DNA of 27,599 nucleotides. Source: an uncultured Oscillospiraceae bacterium. Lineage in GTDB: Bacteria; Bacillota; Clostridia; Oscillospirales; Ruminococcaceae. The notes below the pieces were generated by a model, which ran no database searches, had not been told where the DNA came from, and was given only the letters and a program-made list of their open reading frames with translations. Made by a program: the position numbers and the translations under genes. How positions within the stretch are numbered: the stretch's first letter is position 1; each line of letters starts with the position of its first letter. Below, piece by piece: positions 16,158 through 22,885 of the stretch. Where the stretch lies: NCBI GenBank assembly GCA_902489475.1, contig CABUAH010000018.1:1-27599 (forward strand). Reading direction: 5' to 3'.

Positions 16158-16307
16158 TTAGCATCCGCATCCGCAATCGTTGCCGCATCCGCAGTTGTTG
16201 CCGCATCCACAGCCGTTGTTAAACGAGTTGCCGCATCCGCCGCAGCAAGCGATGATAAGGATAAGAATAATAATCCACCAGCATCCACCAAATCCGCATC
16301 CGTTCAT
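16158..16307 (-). CDS. 49-residue Cys/Gly-rich membrane micro-protein
   Basis: The start at 16307 has a good AAGGAG site 7 nt upstream, and a terminator follows the stop, so this is a real short gene; the longer in-frame extension to 16508 lies upstream of the ribosome site and is not needed. The protein has 12 Cys and 14 Gly in 49 residues. It opens MNGCGFGGCWW, then has one hydrophobic helix (IIILILIIA, about residues 12-20), then a tail built from CGCGN-type units ending CGCGC. It resembles the small Clostridia proteins labelled in databases as chorion-class high-cysteine HCB protein. Function is unknown; metal binding, disulfide cross-linking or envelope association are possible. It is divergent from the clpC-like gene. 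Confidence 0.8.
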   Translation of the reverse strand: MNGCGFGGCWWIIILILIIACCGGCGNSFNNGCGCGNNCGCGNDCGCGC

Positions 16308-16343
16308 TATAAAAACACTCCTTTTGTAGTAATTTAAAGCAAT

Positions 16344-16381
16344 CTCCGACTTTTTCGGAGTTCTTTTTGCTTTATAGTATA
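16344..16381 (-). promoter_or_regulatory. Weak promoter and leader hairpin of the micro-protein gene
   Basis: A TATACT -10 candidate lies at 16376-16381 on the minus strand, with no good -35 (closest CACTTT or ACTTTT). The transcript would then form a CTCCGA/TCGGAG hairpin (16344-16349, 16355-16360) before the ribosome site. On the plus strand the same hairpin is followed by TTCTTTTTG and could act as a weak terminator. Confidence 0.4.
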
Positions 16382-16494
16382 GTTTATGATTTATAATAAA
16401 AAGTGTTACAGACAAATTTACAAAGCATAGTATAAAATAGATTAAAAAAAATATTTCAGACCAAAATGTTATTATCATAGAAAGGAGATATAAG

Positions 16495-18855
16495 ATGGAT
16501 AAATTCACAAAGATTTTAAATGACTTTACTCCTCAGGCAAAAGAGCTTATTAAAACAAGTATTAAAGTCGCAGGTAGCAGGGGATTTGAATATATAGGAA
16601 GCGAACATATACTGATGTCATTTTTTGAAATTGAAAACTCAGTCGGAACATATCTTTTGAAACGGCAGGGGATTAAAAAAAGTGATATAAGTCTTGCACT
16701 CAAGGACTTTTTGCCCGGTGGCAATGCGACAGCTCTGAGCGATAAAAACTTTTCTCAGAATGCGAAAAGAATTATTACGGGAAGTATAACACTTTCAAGG
16801 AATTTAGGACTTTCAAAAGCAGGAAGTGAGCATATATTAATGATGCTTTTAAGGCTTGAAAACTGTACGGCGATCGAGATCCTAAGAGATCTTGACATTT
16901 CTGTCCCTAATCTATACTGCGATTGTGCAAATGCAGGAAACGGAGATCTTAGAATGGCTGTACCAAAATCCAAGAAATACAAAGCTTTGGAGAAATACGG
17001 AAAAGAACTTACAGGTGAAAGGGTTGTTAAAACGCTTGATACCTGTTATGAGCGAGATGAGCAAATGACAAGGATTTCTCAGATACTTTTAAGACGCAAT
17101 AAAAATAATCCATGTCTTATAGGTGAGGCAGGTGTTGGAAAATCGGCAATTGTCGAGGGTCTTGCGAAAAGAATAAGTGAAAAGACTGCCCCTGCACCGC
17201 TGATAGGGAAAAGAATATATTCGCTTGATTTAAGCCTTATTTTAGCGGGTGCAAAATACCGTGGGGATTTTGAAGAAAGATTGAAGGAATGTTTAAAGGA
17301 AGCGGCAAGCGATAAGGATATAATTCTGTTTATTGATGAAATACATTCTATTATGGGTACAGGAGCGGCAGAAGGTGCTATTGATGCCGCAAGTATTTTA
17401 AAGCCTGAGCTTGCAAGGGGAAATTTACAGCTTATAGGTGCTACGACCTATGAAGAATACAGAAGCTGTATCGAAAAGGACTCAGCTCTTGAAAGAAGAT
17501 TTCAAAAGGTCTTTGTAAACGAGCCTGATGAAAATCAAACAAGACTTATATTGAATGGAATAAAGTCTGAATATGAAAAATTTCATGGGATAAAAATACT
17601 TGACGATGCCGTCACAGAGGCAATAAGACTTTCAAAACGCTATATCACAGACAGATATTTTCCTGATAAAGCGATTGACCTAATAGATGAGGCTTGCTCA
17701 AAGTTAAGACTCGAGGAAGGCACAGATTCCGATGACGATATGTACGATGCATTTAACAGCTATGTTTCCGGAGACATATCAAGGGATAAATACTTGGAGC
17801 TTATATCTGACAAAACGAAAGAAGAAAAGCCTGTTTTATGTGCGGAGCATATAAGAGAGCTTATAAGTGCAAATATGGGCATTCCGGTAAGCCGAGTGTC
17901 AAAAAGTGATTTAGAGGAGATTTGTATAAGCAGCGGCAGGATTAAAGAAAGGATACTTGGACAGGATACAGCAATAGATACCGTTTTAAAAGCAATAAAG
18001 CGAAACCGTGTAGACATTGACGAAAGACGGGGACCTATCGGAGCGTTTGTTTTTATGGGAAGAAGCGGCGTTGGAAAAACTGCTCTTACAGAACTTATTT
18101 CCGAGGAAATATTCGGGGATGGTTCTCTTATAAGATTTGACATGAGCGAGTTTTCGGAACAGCATACCGTTTCAAGACTTATAGGTTCTCCTGCCGGATA
18201 TGTAGGCTATGAGAATCCGGGTGAGCTTACAGAAAAGGTTCGCAAAAGACCGTACAGCGTATTGCTTTTTGACGAGATAGAAAAGGCACACAGGGATATT
18301 TACAATTTGTTGCTTCAAATTTTGGATACAGGATTTTTAGAAGATGCAAAGGGGAAACGAGTGTCATTTAAAAATACGCTTATCATTTTAACCACAAACC
18401 TAGGCGCAGATCAAAGTTCTGCACTTAACATAGGCTTTAACCAAACGGACGAGAGTGATGCTGAGCGTGAAAAGATGTTTGACAGCGTTAAAAAGTTCTT
18501 TTCTCCTGAGCTTATGAACAGAATAGATGAGTGTGTTTATTTTAAACCGCTGAGTACGCAAACACTTTCTAAAATCGCTGAAAACAAGCTTTTAAAGTTG
18601 TCTGGAAGTTGTAAGGAAAAAGGTATTGAGCTTAGCTTTTCAAGCAGAGTTATTTCGGCAATTCTTTCAAAGTCAGCGGATAAAAAAGGTGCGGCAGACG
18701 CAAGGGGAGTGCTTAAGGTGATTTCAAATGACATAAAAGCGGTAATTACAGATGAAATTATGAAGGGCGATGTATCAAAGCTTAAGCTTACTGTTTGCGA
18801 TGGAGAGTTTAAAACTATAAATACCCAAAAGGCATTGCGTGAAAGCGCAGTATAA
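16495..18855 (+). CDS. clpC: ClpC-type AAA+ unfoldase (Clp protease ATPase subunit)
   Basis: This hexameric ATPase unfolds substrates and feeds them to ClpP. The 786 residues hold a double Clp N domain (about 10-145), D1 with Walker A GEAGVGKS (210-217), pore loop KYRG (254-257), Walker B LFIDEIH (278-284) and arginine fingers at 334-335, then D2 with GRSGVGKT (522-529), pore loop GYVG (568-571), Walker B LLFDEIEKAH (590-599) and the C-terminal small domain. An IGF tripeptide (646-648) is the ClpP-docking loop, so it should be a protease partner and not a ClpB disaggregase. The middle domain between D1 and D2 is shortened (about 405-447) and lacks the usual ClpC coiled coil. AAGGAG precedes the ATG. 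The usual ctsR-mcsA-mcsB genes are absent from the window. Confidence 0.9.
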   Translation: MDKFTKILNDFTPQAKELIKTSIKVAGSRGFEYIGSEHILMSFFEIENSVGTYLLKRQGIKKSDISLALKDFLPGGNATALSDKNFSQNAKRIITGSITLSRNLGLSKAGSEHILMMLLRLENCTAIEILRDLDISVPNLYCDCANAGNGDLRMAVPKSKKYKALEKYGKELTGERVVKTLDTCYERDEQMTRISQILLRRNKNNPCLIGEAGVGKSAIVEGLAKRISEKTAPAPLIGKRIYSLDLSLILAGAKYRGDFEERLKECLKEAASDKDIILFIDEIHSIMGTGAAEGAIDAASILKPELARGNLQLIGATTYEEYRSCIEKDSALERRFQKVFVNEPDENQTRLILNGIKSEYEKFHGIKILDDAVTEAIRLSKRYITDRYFPDKAIDLIDEACSKLRLEEGTDSDDDMYDAFNSYVSGDISRDKYLELISDKTKEEKPVLCAEHIRELISANMGIPVSRVSKSDLEEICISSGRIKERILGQDTAIDTVLKAIKRNRVDIDERRGPIGAFVFMGRSGVGKTALTELISEEIFGDGSLIRFDMSEFSEQHTVSRLIGSPAGYVGYENPGELTEKVRKRPYSVLLFDEIEKAHRDIYNLLLQILDTGFLEDAKGKRVSFKNTLIILTTNLGADQSSALNIGFNQTDESDAEREKMFDSVKKFFSPELMNRIDECVYFKPLSTQTLSKIAENKLLKLSGSCKEKGIELSFSSRVISAILSKSADKKGAADARGVLKVISNDIKAVITDEIMKGDVSKLKLTVCDGEFKTINTQKALRESAV

Positions 18856-18861
18856 TAATTC

Positions 18862-18979
18862 AATTCGTAATGCATAATGCGTAATTATTATAATTGACAA
18901 TTGACAATGGATAATGGATAATTTAATTCGTAATTCATAATGCGTAATTATTATAATTGACAATGGATAATGGATAATT
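18862..18979. repeat. Two tandem copies of an AT-rich 55-62 bp repeat
   Basis: Unit 1 (18862-18923) and unit 2 (18925-18979) both begin AATTCGTAAT and end GGATAATGGATAATT. They differ by one substitution and by one 7-bp ATTGACA-type duplication present only in unit 1. Each unit is itself made of short sub-repeats (CGTAAT, TTGACAA, TGGATAA). Repeats of this kind are common in Clostridia and Bacteroidetes and give rise to spurious predicted peptides rich in LRI, LSI and HYA. Confidence 0.8.
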
Positions 18980-18985
18980 AATTCA

Positions 18986-19112
18986 GAAGTCAGAATTTGT
19001 AATTAATGTATGTAAACAGTTAGTCTTTGGTACACAAAAGCTTGACAGAAACATTTCGGCACATTACCGTAAGAAGGCCGCTTTCACATCAGAAGATAAC
19101 CTATATAAAAGT
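18986..19112. other. Gene-free stretch after the repeats
   Basis: No promoter, RNA or convincing gene is seen. One plus frame is open from about 18982 to past 19177 but has no start codon or ribosome site and runs through a terminator, so it is at best a decayed fragment. Confidence 0.4.
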
Positions 19113-19150
19113 CAAATCCCGAACTTATCATTAAACAAGTTCGGGATTTG
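19105..19150 (-). terminator. Terminator of the GntR-ABC operon
   Basis: Perfect 14-bp arms: CAAATCCCGAACTT (19113-19126) and AAGTTCGGGATTTG (19137-19150), loop of 10. On the minus strand it is followed by ACTTTTATAT. It lies 27 nt after the last gene of the operon. Confidence 0.85.
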
Positions 19151-19177
19151 GTTTATGGATAGGTATGTGTTAAACGC

Positions 19178-19996
19178 TTAAGAAAGATTCAGCTTTCTGC
19201 TCATAATAAAATGTGTAAAGAAAAGCTCAAGAGCAGATACAACAAGCATTACTCCTGCATAAATAAATATGATGGCTGAGTATGTGTGTGAAATTGTAAA
19301 TGTACTGTGATTTGCAAATACAGTCAAATTTGAGTCCCAATTTTCATTGGTTATTACAAGTGAAACAGATGCAACAATTTCAAAAATTGTGATAGATGCA
19401 AAATATATCAGCAAGGACAGAGCAACTTTGTGGTTGCGTGCAAAATTACCGATTGCAACAGACATATATGCCATTGATAATGTCATTATCAATGATATTA
19501 AAGAAAATACTGCAAGGGCTGTAATGAGTAACAAATTATCGCTCAAAAAGTCTATAACTACTGATACATCAATGTTTTCTACTATCTCTTTCAAAAGGTC
19601 AAAGTCCATTAAGAATATTGACAGCACAAAAATGATTATTCCGGCAATATACCAAACTATTCCGGTTATGAGTTTAGAAACGAGAATACTGATCGGTTTT
19701 ACAGGAAGTGTGTTTGTAAGGTATCCTTCGTCTGTAAATACGTTTTTGTAAAATCTGTATAGAGATATAACAGGTCCCGACATCAAACAGCAGAGTAAAA
19801 CCAGTACAAACATAGCTGTGAAAAATACTATGAATAGTGTAGATATTACCGAAAATGAAGAGTCATCGTCAAAAAATCTGCTTTGTAATGCAAAAAATCC
19901 GTTTACTATAAGTGCAAGCACAATAGTTACAAAATAAATCGGAAGATAAATCCTTTTTGTTGCAATGAATTCGTGCTTTAAAAGTTTTCCTAACAT
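19178..19996 (-). CDS. ABC-2 type transporter permease
   Basis: This 272-residue membrane protein has about six hydrophobic segments: IYFVTIVLALIVNGFFAL near the N-terminus, FFTAMFVLVLLCCLM, the ITGIVWYIAGIIIFVLSIF pair, LLLITALAVFSLISLIMTL, LSLLIYFASITIFEIVASV, and a last one near IIFIYAGVMLVVSALELF. It opens MLGKLLKHEFIATKRIYL, the form usual for Firmicutes ABC-2 export permeases. The start overlaps the end of the ATPase gene by 7 nt, so they form one transporter. The substrate is unknown. Context (YtrA-type regulator and a lipoprotein) suggests envelope stress or antimicrobial defence, as in the Bacillus ytr operon, but this is inference. Confidence 0.85.
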   Translation of the reverse strand: MLGKLLKHEFIATKRIYLPIYFVTIVLALIVNGFFALQSRFFDDDSSFSVISTLFIVFFTAMFVLVLLCCLMSGPVISLYRFYKNVFTDEGYLTNTLPVKPISILVSKLITGIVWYIAGIIIFVLSIFLMDFDLLKEIVENIDVSVVIDFLSDNLLLITALAVFSLISLIMTLSMAYMSVAIGNFARNHKVALSLLIYFASITIFEIVASVSLVITNENWDSNLTVFANHSTFTISHTYSAIIFIYAGVMLVVSALELFFTHFIMSRKLNLS

Positions 19997-20688
19997 CTGA
20001 ATACCTCCCTGAAAATCTCATCAATACTCTTTTGATGCTCGTCCCTTATGCTGTCGGCATCTCCTTGCATTACTATAGAGCCGTTTTTGATCATTATAAT
20101 ATCGTCCAGAATATTTTCAATATCTGATATAAGGTGAGTAGAGATTATAATACTTGCCGAAGGGTTGTAGTTTGTGATTATAGTATTCAGTATATAATCT
20201 CTCGCCGCAGGGTCAACGCCTGCAATAGGTTCATCTAAAAGATAAAGCTGTGCCTGTCGGCTCATGACCAGAATGAGCTGAAGCTTTTCAAGCATTCCCT
20301 TTGATAAAGCCTTTACACGCATATTGGGGTTAAGTCCTAAGCTTTCAAGCATTTTTACTGCTCGTTCTTTGTCAAAATCCTTGTAGAAATCGCTGAAGAG
20401 ATCTAATATCTTTTCGATTTTCATGTGCCTTGGGATATAATTTCTGTCCGGAAGATATGAAACTATCGACTTTGTTTTTTCTCCGACCTTTTCGCCGTTT
20501 ATGGTTATTTCGCCGCTTGTCGGACGCAAAAGTCCTGCGGTAAGCTTAATAAGAGTTGTCTTTCCGCTACCGTTTGGTCCCAAAAGTCCTATTATTTTTC
20601 CCTTTTCGAGTTCTAAATTAATGCCTGTGAGAGCCGGAGTTGCACCGTATCTCTTGACAAGCTGTTTGCATTCAAGTAAAACACTCAT
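19990..20688 (-). CDS. ABC transporter ATPase (YtrB-like)
   Basis: This 232-residue ATPase powers the ABC-2 permease encoded next to it. Walker A GPNGSGKT (37-44) and Walker B LYLLDEP (148-154) are normal. The signature is LSKGM (128-132) in place of LSGGQ, and the Q-loop region reads SYLPDRNYI with no Gln at the usual place; both changes are common in the YtrB-like exporter ATPases. STHLISDIENI supplies the H-loop. The gene starts 18 nt after the lipoprotein gene and overlaps the permease gene by 7 nt. The start has a GGAG site. Confidence 0.9.
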   Translation of the reverse strand: MSVLLECKQLVKRYGATPALTGINLELEKGKIIGLLGPNGSGKTTLIKLTAGLLRPTSGEITINGEKVGEKTKSIVSYLPDRNYIPRHMKIEKILDLFSDFYKDFDKERAVKMLESLGLNPNMRVKALSKGMLEKLQLILVMSRQAQLYLLDEPIAGVDPAARDYILNTIITNYNPSASIIISTHLISDIENILDDIIMIKNGSIVMQGDADSIRDEHQKSIDEIFREVFRC

Positions 20689-20706
20689 ATTTTTTTCTCT
20701 CCTTTA

Positions 20707-21630
20707 TCAATTGAAAATACCTGAATGATATTCGTCTAAAGTAATATAGCTTTTCGGCTTCTGAATAACGCTTGAGTTGTCAGCATTTTGCTCATATATT
20801 AAAAAGTCTGAGTAGTCTAGATCTACAGCAATAGCAGATGCCGTTGCTTGGTCTGGGTCTAAGAAGTACTCTATTACCAGGTTGTTTTCGTCATCATAAA
20901 TCAGCATACAGTAGGTTTCAGAATCATAATATTCGTCATATTCGATGTCCTCGTCATAATATTCATCTGATTCGTATCCATCGTAGATTACAACCTCTGC
21001 ATCATATTCGACGCTGTCTATTGTTACCTTACCCGTTGCAACGGACTTTCCGTAAGGAGGTACCGACGGATCGTAGTAATCGTCCGTGTTATACATATAA
21101 AAAGTACGGTTGATGTCATTTCGGTGATATTCACGACCGTCTATGATAATGTCCTCAGTATATGCCCCATAGTATGTTTTTTTATCAATAACAGGGTTTT
21201 TATCCTTGTCAATATAGTAGCTTCCGATTATGGTCCACGAATTTTTATCCGACACTACTTCTTTTGTGAAATTTACATATGTTTCAATCTCGTCCTCGGG
21301 ATATGTTAATCCAAAATAGTAATCGTCGTAAGCATATCCTTCCGAAAAGCTGTACGTTTTTATGGTATAATTCTTTGAATTTATAATTTCATTTATTTTT
21401 CCGGAACGTGATTTAACGCTTTTATCCGGTTTGAATGTAACATAGCCTTTACCAAAATATTTCTCTTGAATTTTCATAGATTCTGTTACAAGCTCCGAAT
21501 CCTCGCTTATATGCGGAGCCGACGCATACATTAAAGCTCCCGGAATTTCCACACAGCCGGTAAATGCCGCTGCGCTCATACAAACCGCTGACAATAGTGC
21601 TATAGTTTTTACTTTTTTCAATTCTGTCAC
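20707..21630 (-). CDS. Acidic, Tyr-rich lipoprotein of the GntR-ABC operon
   Basis: This 307-residue protein has a Lys-rich N-terminus, a hydrophobic helix and a lipobox ending AFTGC, so Cys26 is the lipid anchor and the protein should sit outside the membrane. I recognise no domain. The body is rich in Tyr and Asp. Residues 216-240 are extreme: 12 acidic residues and 8 Tyr in 25. Such a stretch could bind cations or cationic peptides. The ATG overlaps the GntR stop by 4 nt (ATGA) and the ABC ATPase follows after 18 nt, so it is produced with a regulator and an exporter. It may be a substrate-binding or sensor subunit; this is inference from position. Confidence 0.75.
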   Translation of the reverse strand: MTELKKVKTIALLSAVCMSAAAFTGCVEIPGALMYASAPHISEDSELVTESMKIQEKYFGKGYVTFKPDKSVKSRSGKINEIINSKNYTIKTYSFSEGYAYDDYYFGLTYPEDEIETYVNFTKEVVSDKNSWTIIGSYYIDKDKNPVIDKKTYYGAYTEDIIIDGREYHRNDINRTFYMYNTDDYYDPSVPPYGKSVATGKVTIDSVEYDAEVVIYDGYESDEYYDEDIEYDEYYDSETYCMLIYDDENNLVIEYFLDPDQATASAIAVDLDYSDFLIYEQNADNSSVIQKPKSYITLDEYHSGIFN

Positions 21631-21980
21631 TCTCCCTTTAATATTTTTATTGCTTCAGAAACCCCAACTCCAAGCTTGTCAAGCTTTTTTAAATAGTTTT
21701 GTGTTTCATTCTTTATGAGCTCTTTTTGACGGATTTTTATAAGCTCTTCGTCCTCCGTTACAAACCGTCCCGACGTTCTGTTTGCGTGGACAAACCCGGA
21801 GCGCTCGAGCTCAGTCATGGTTTTTTGCATAGTGTTCGGGTTAACCACAGCCTCCGCCGCAAGTTCTCTTACACTCGGAAGCTTTGAGCCTAGAGGATAA
21901 ACACCGTTTATGATTCTTGTTTCAATTTCCTCATAAAGCTGAATATAGACCGGTCTGTCCGAAGTTATTTTCCATGCCAT
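21627..21980 (-). CDS. GntR-family repressor, YtrA subfamily
   Basis: This 117-residue regulator has the GntR winged helix (PVYIQLYEEIETRII, then LPSVRELAAEAVVNPNTMQK and ELERSGFV) and only a short helical tail (about 45 residues) in place of a large ligand domain, the hallmark of the YtrA subfamily. Such proteins lead operons for ABC exporters and repress them until cell-wall stress. It is the first gene of the operon: it overlaps the lipoprotein gene by 4 nt and is followed by ATPase and permease. A 10-bp-arm inverted repeat covers its -10 box, a good candidate for its own operator. AAGGGG lies before the ATG. Confidence 0.92.
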   Translation of the reverse strand: MAWKITSDRPVYIQLYEEIETRIINGVYPLGSKLPSVRELAAEAVVNPNTMQKTMTELERSGFVHANRTSGRFVTEDEELIKIRQKELIKNETQNYLKKLDKLGVGVSEAIKILKGE

Positions 21981-22000
21981 TTTATCACCCCTTAAAAACC

Positions 22001-22032
22001 TTATACTGTACTACTTACATAATACAGTATAA
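22001..22032 (-). promoter_or_regulatory. Operator candidate of the GntR-ABC operon
   Basis: Perfect 10-bp arms TTATACTGTA (22001-22010) and TACAGTATAA (22023-22032) with a 12-bp centre. One arm contains the -10 box and the other lies just after the transcription start. This is a typical place for a repressor such as the GntR protein encoded directly downstream. Confidence 0.7.
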
Positions 22033-22054
22033 CAGTGCTGTAAGCATTTGTCAA
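22026..22054 (-). promoter_or_regulatory. Near-consensus sigma-A promoter of the GntR-ABC operon
   Basis: On the minus strand TTGACA (22049-22054), a 17-bp spacer and TATACT (22026-22031). The strength suggests that the operon needs tight repression, in line with the overlapping operator. Confidence 0.85.
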
Positions 22055-22208
22055 TACTTTTTAATCAAATTTTTTATAGCTTAACTACGGAATGCGGTTA
22101 CGCAATTAATATTCGGGGAGATGGAAGCAGCAGGAAACTGAGAACGGCAAATAAATATAGAATTGCTGTTCAAAAAGTTCATTGCAGGTATATATAAGAC
22201 AAAAATAA
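22055..22208. other. Gene-free stretch upstream of the GntR operon
   Basis: No gene, RNA or promoter is convincing. One plus frame starting near 22083 reads 17 codons, then a TGA, then about 35 more codons to 22236, without a ribosome site at its start. It could be a decayed gene piece. Confidence 0.35.
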
Positions 22209-22235
22209 AAACAGCCCCGAAAAACGAAGCTGTTT
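22200..22235 (-). terminator. Rho-independent terminator without an obvious gene
   Basis: An 11-bp stem with two G-T pairs (22209-22219 with 22225-22235, loop of 5). Read on the minus strand it is followed by TTATTTTTGTC. It backs up the tRNA terminator and insulates the GntR promoter. No gene is seen between the two terminators (22236-22343). Confidence 0.75.
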
Positions 22236-22332
22236 AATTATATATGTAAAGAGGTAACGAAAAAGATTCCACTGCAAAATTTAGCTGTAGACTTGAATCC
22301 GTAAAAAGTTAGCAGCAAGCCGACAAACTTTC

Positions 22333-22375
22333 AAAAAAGAAAAGTCGTCACGAACGATATATAATCCGTGACGAC
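22333..22375 (-). terminator. Terminator of the tRNA transcript
   Basis: Arms GTCGTCACG (22344-22352) and CGTGACGAC (22367-22375). On the minus strand it is followed by TTTTCTTTTTT. It starts two bases after the CCA end of tRNA-Pro. Confidence 0.9.
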
Positions 22376-22376
22376 A

Positions 22377-22453
22377 TGGTCGAGGTGACAAGACTTGAAC
22401 TTGCGGCCTCTGCGTCCCGAACGCAGCGCTCTACCAAACTGAGCCACACCTCG
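22377..22453 (-). tRNA. tRNA-Pro (anticodon CGG)
   Basis: A full 77-nt cloverleaf including an encoded CCA. Acceptor CGAGGTG/CACCTCG, D stem GCTC/GAGC, anticodon stem CTGCG/CGCAG with loop TTCGGGA (anticodon CGG, reads CCG), T arm GCAAG-TTCAAGT-CTTGT. It begins with C, as is usual for tRNA-Pro. Confidence 0.97.
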
Positions 22454-22469
22454 AAATAAATTAAATTAA

Positions 22470-22544
22470 TGGCACCCCCAGTAAGAATCGAACTTACATC
22501 TAACCCTTAGGAGGGGTTTATTCTATCCATTGAACTATGGGGGC
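22470..22544 (-). tRNA. tRNA-Arg (anticodon CCU)
   Basis: A 75-nt gene with an encoded CCA. The anticodon stem AACCC/GGGTT encloses the loop CTCCTAA (anticodon CCT, reads AGG) and the T arm is GTAAG-TTCGATT-CTTAC. The acceptor GCCCCCA/TGGGGGT has a G-T pair at 1-72, and the discriminator base is G. It is 16 nt upstream of tRNA-Pro on one transcript. Confidence 0.96.
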
Positions 22545-22572
22545 AAAATGCACCTGCAAATGTTACTAAAAC

Positions 22573-22601
22573 ATTATATCAGATTTGAAAATGAATTTCA
22601 A
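22573..22601 (-). promoter_or_regulatory. Sigma-A promoter of the tRNA-Arg/tRNA-Pro unit
   Basis: On the minus strand TTGAAA (22596-22601), a 17-bp spacer and a perfect TATAAT (22573-22578), about 30 nt before tRNA-Arg. Confidence 0.85.
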
Positions 22602-22714
22602 GTCCTTTTACGGATTTTTTTGCACCTATTCGGGATTTTTTGCTTAGACACAAATTGAAATTATGTGGAAAATCAACAAAAAAATAAGGCTAACTTTTAT
22701 AATTATTTTCACGA

Positions 22715-22743
22715 TTGACTAAACGATGCAAATAAGGTATAAT
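22715..22743 (+). promoter_or_regulatory. Sigma-A promoter of the CotH-dockerin gene
   Basis: TTGACT (22715-22720), a 17-bp spacer and a perfect TATAAT (22738-22743). The expected start near 22750 leaves a leader of about 135 nt. Confidence 0.8.
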
Positions 22744-22756
22744 TGAGTCACACAAG

Positions 22757-22858
22757 AGTCCGACTATACGGGCTGTTTGACACTATTTTGGCAGATAACA
22801 TAAAAAACATTTTTTACAAGCTGCCGATACGTTAATCAATGTACTGGGTTTAGTACAT
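22757..22858 (+). promoter_or_regulatory. Structured 5' leader of the CotH-dockerin gene
   Basis: Three hairpins in a row: AGTCCG/CGGGCT (22757-22762 with 22769-22774); GGCAG/CTGCC (22790-22794 with 22821-22825), holding an inner A6/T6 stem; and ATGTACT/AGTACAT (22839-22845 with 22852-22858), 12 nt before the GGAGGGAG ribosome site. It matches no riboswitch class I know. It could stabilise the mRNA or act as a regulator. Confidence 0.45.
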
Positions 22859-22885
22859 AATTACATAACGGAGGGAGAAGAAGTT

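Noticed and set aside
16308..16494. CtsR or CIRCE heat-shock operator before clpC
   Set aside because: No GGTCAAA direct repeat or TTAGCACTC inverted repeat could be found.
16308..16508. N-terminal extension of the Cys/Gly micro-protein to 116 residues
   Set aside because: It includes the ribosome site, leader hairpin and likely promoter of the 49-residue form and overlaps the clpC start. The AAGGAG site points to 16307.
18775..18963. Minus-strand 62-residue frame rich in LRI/LSI/HYE
   Set aside because: It is the translated AT-rich repeat, a known source of spurious peptides, with no ribosome site.
18986..19177. Open plus frame after the repeats
   Set aside because: No start codon or ribosome site, and it reads through the terminator of the opposite operon. 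At most a decayed remnant.
22377..22544. tRNA pair as an integration site of a mobile element
   Set aside because: No integrase, no repeated tRNA end and no phage-like genes in the flanks.
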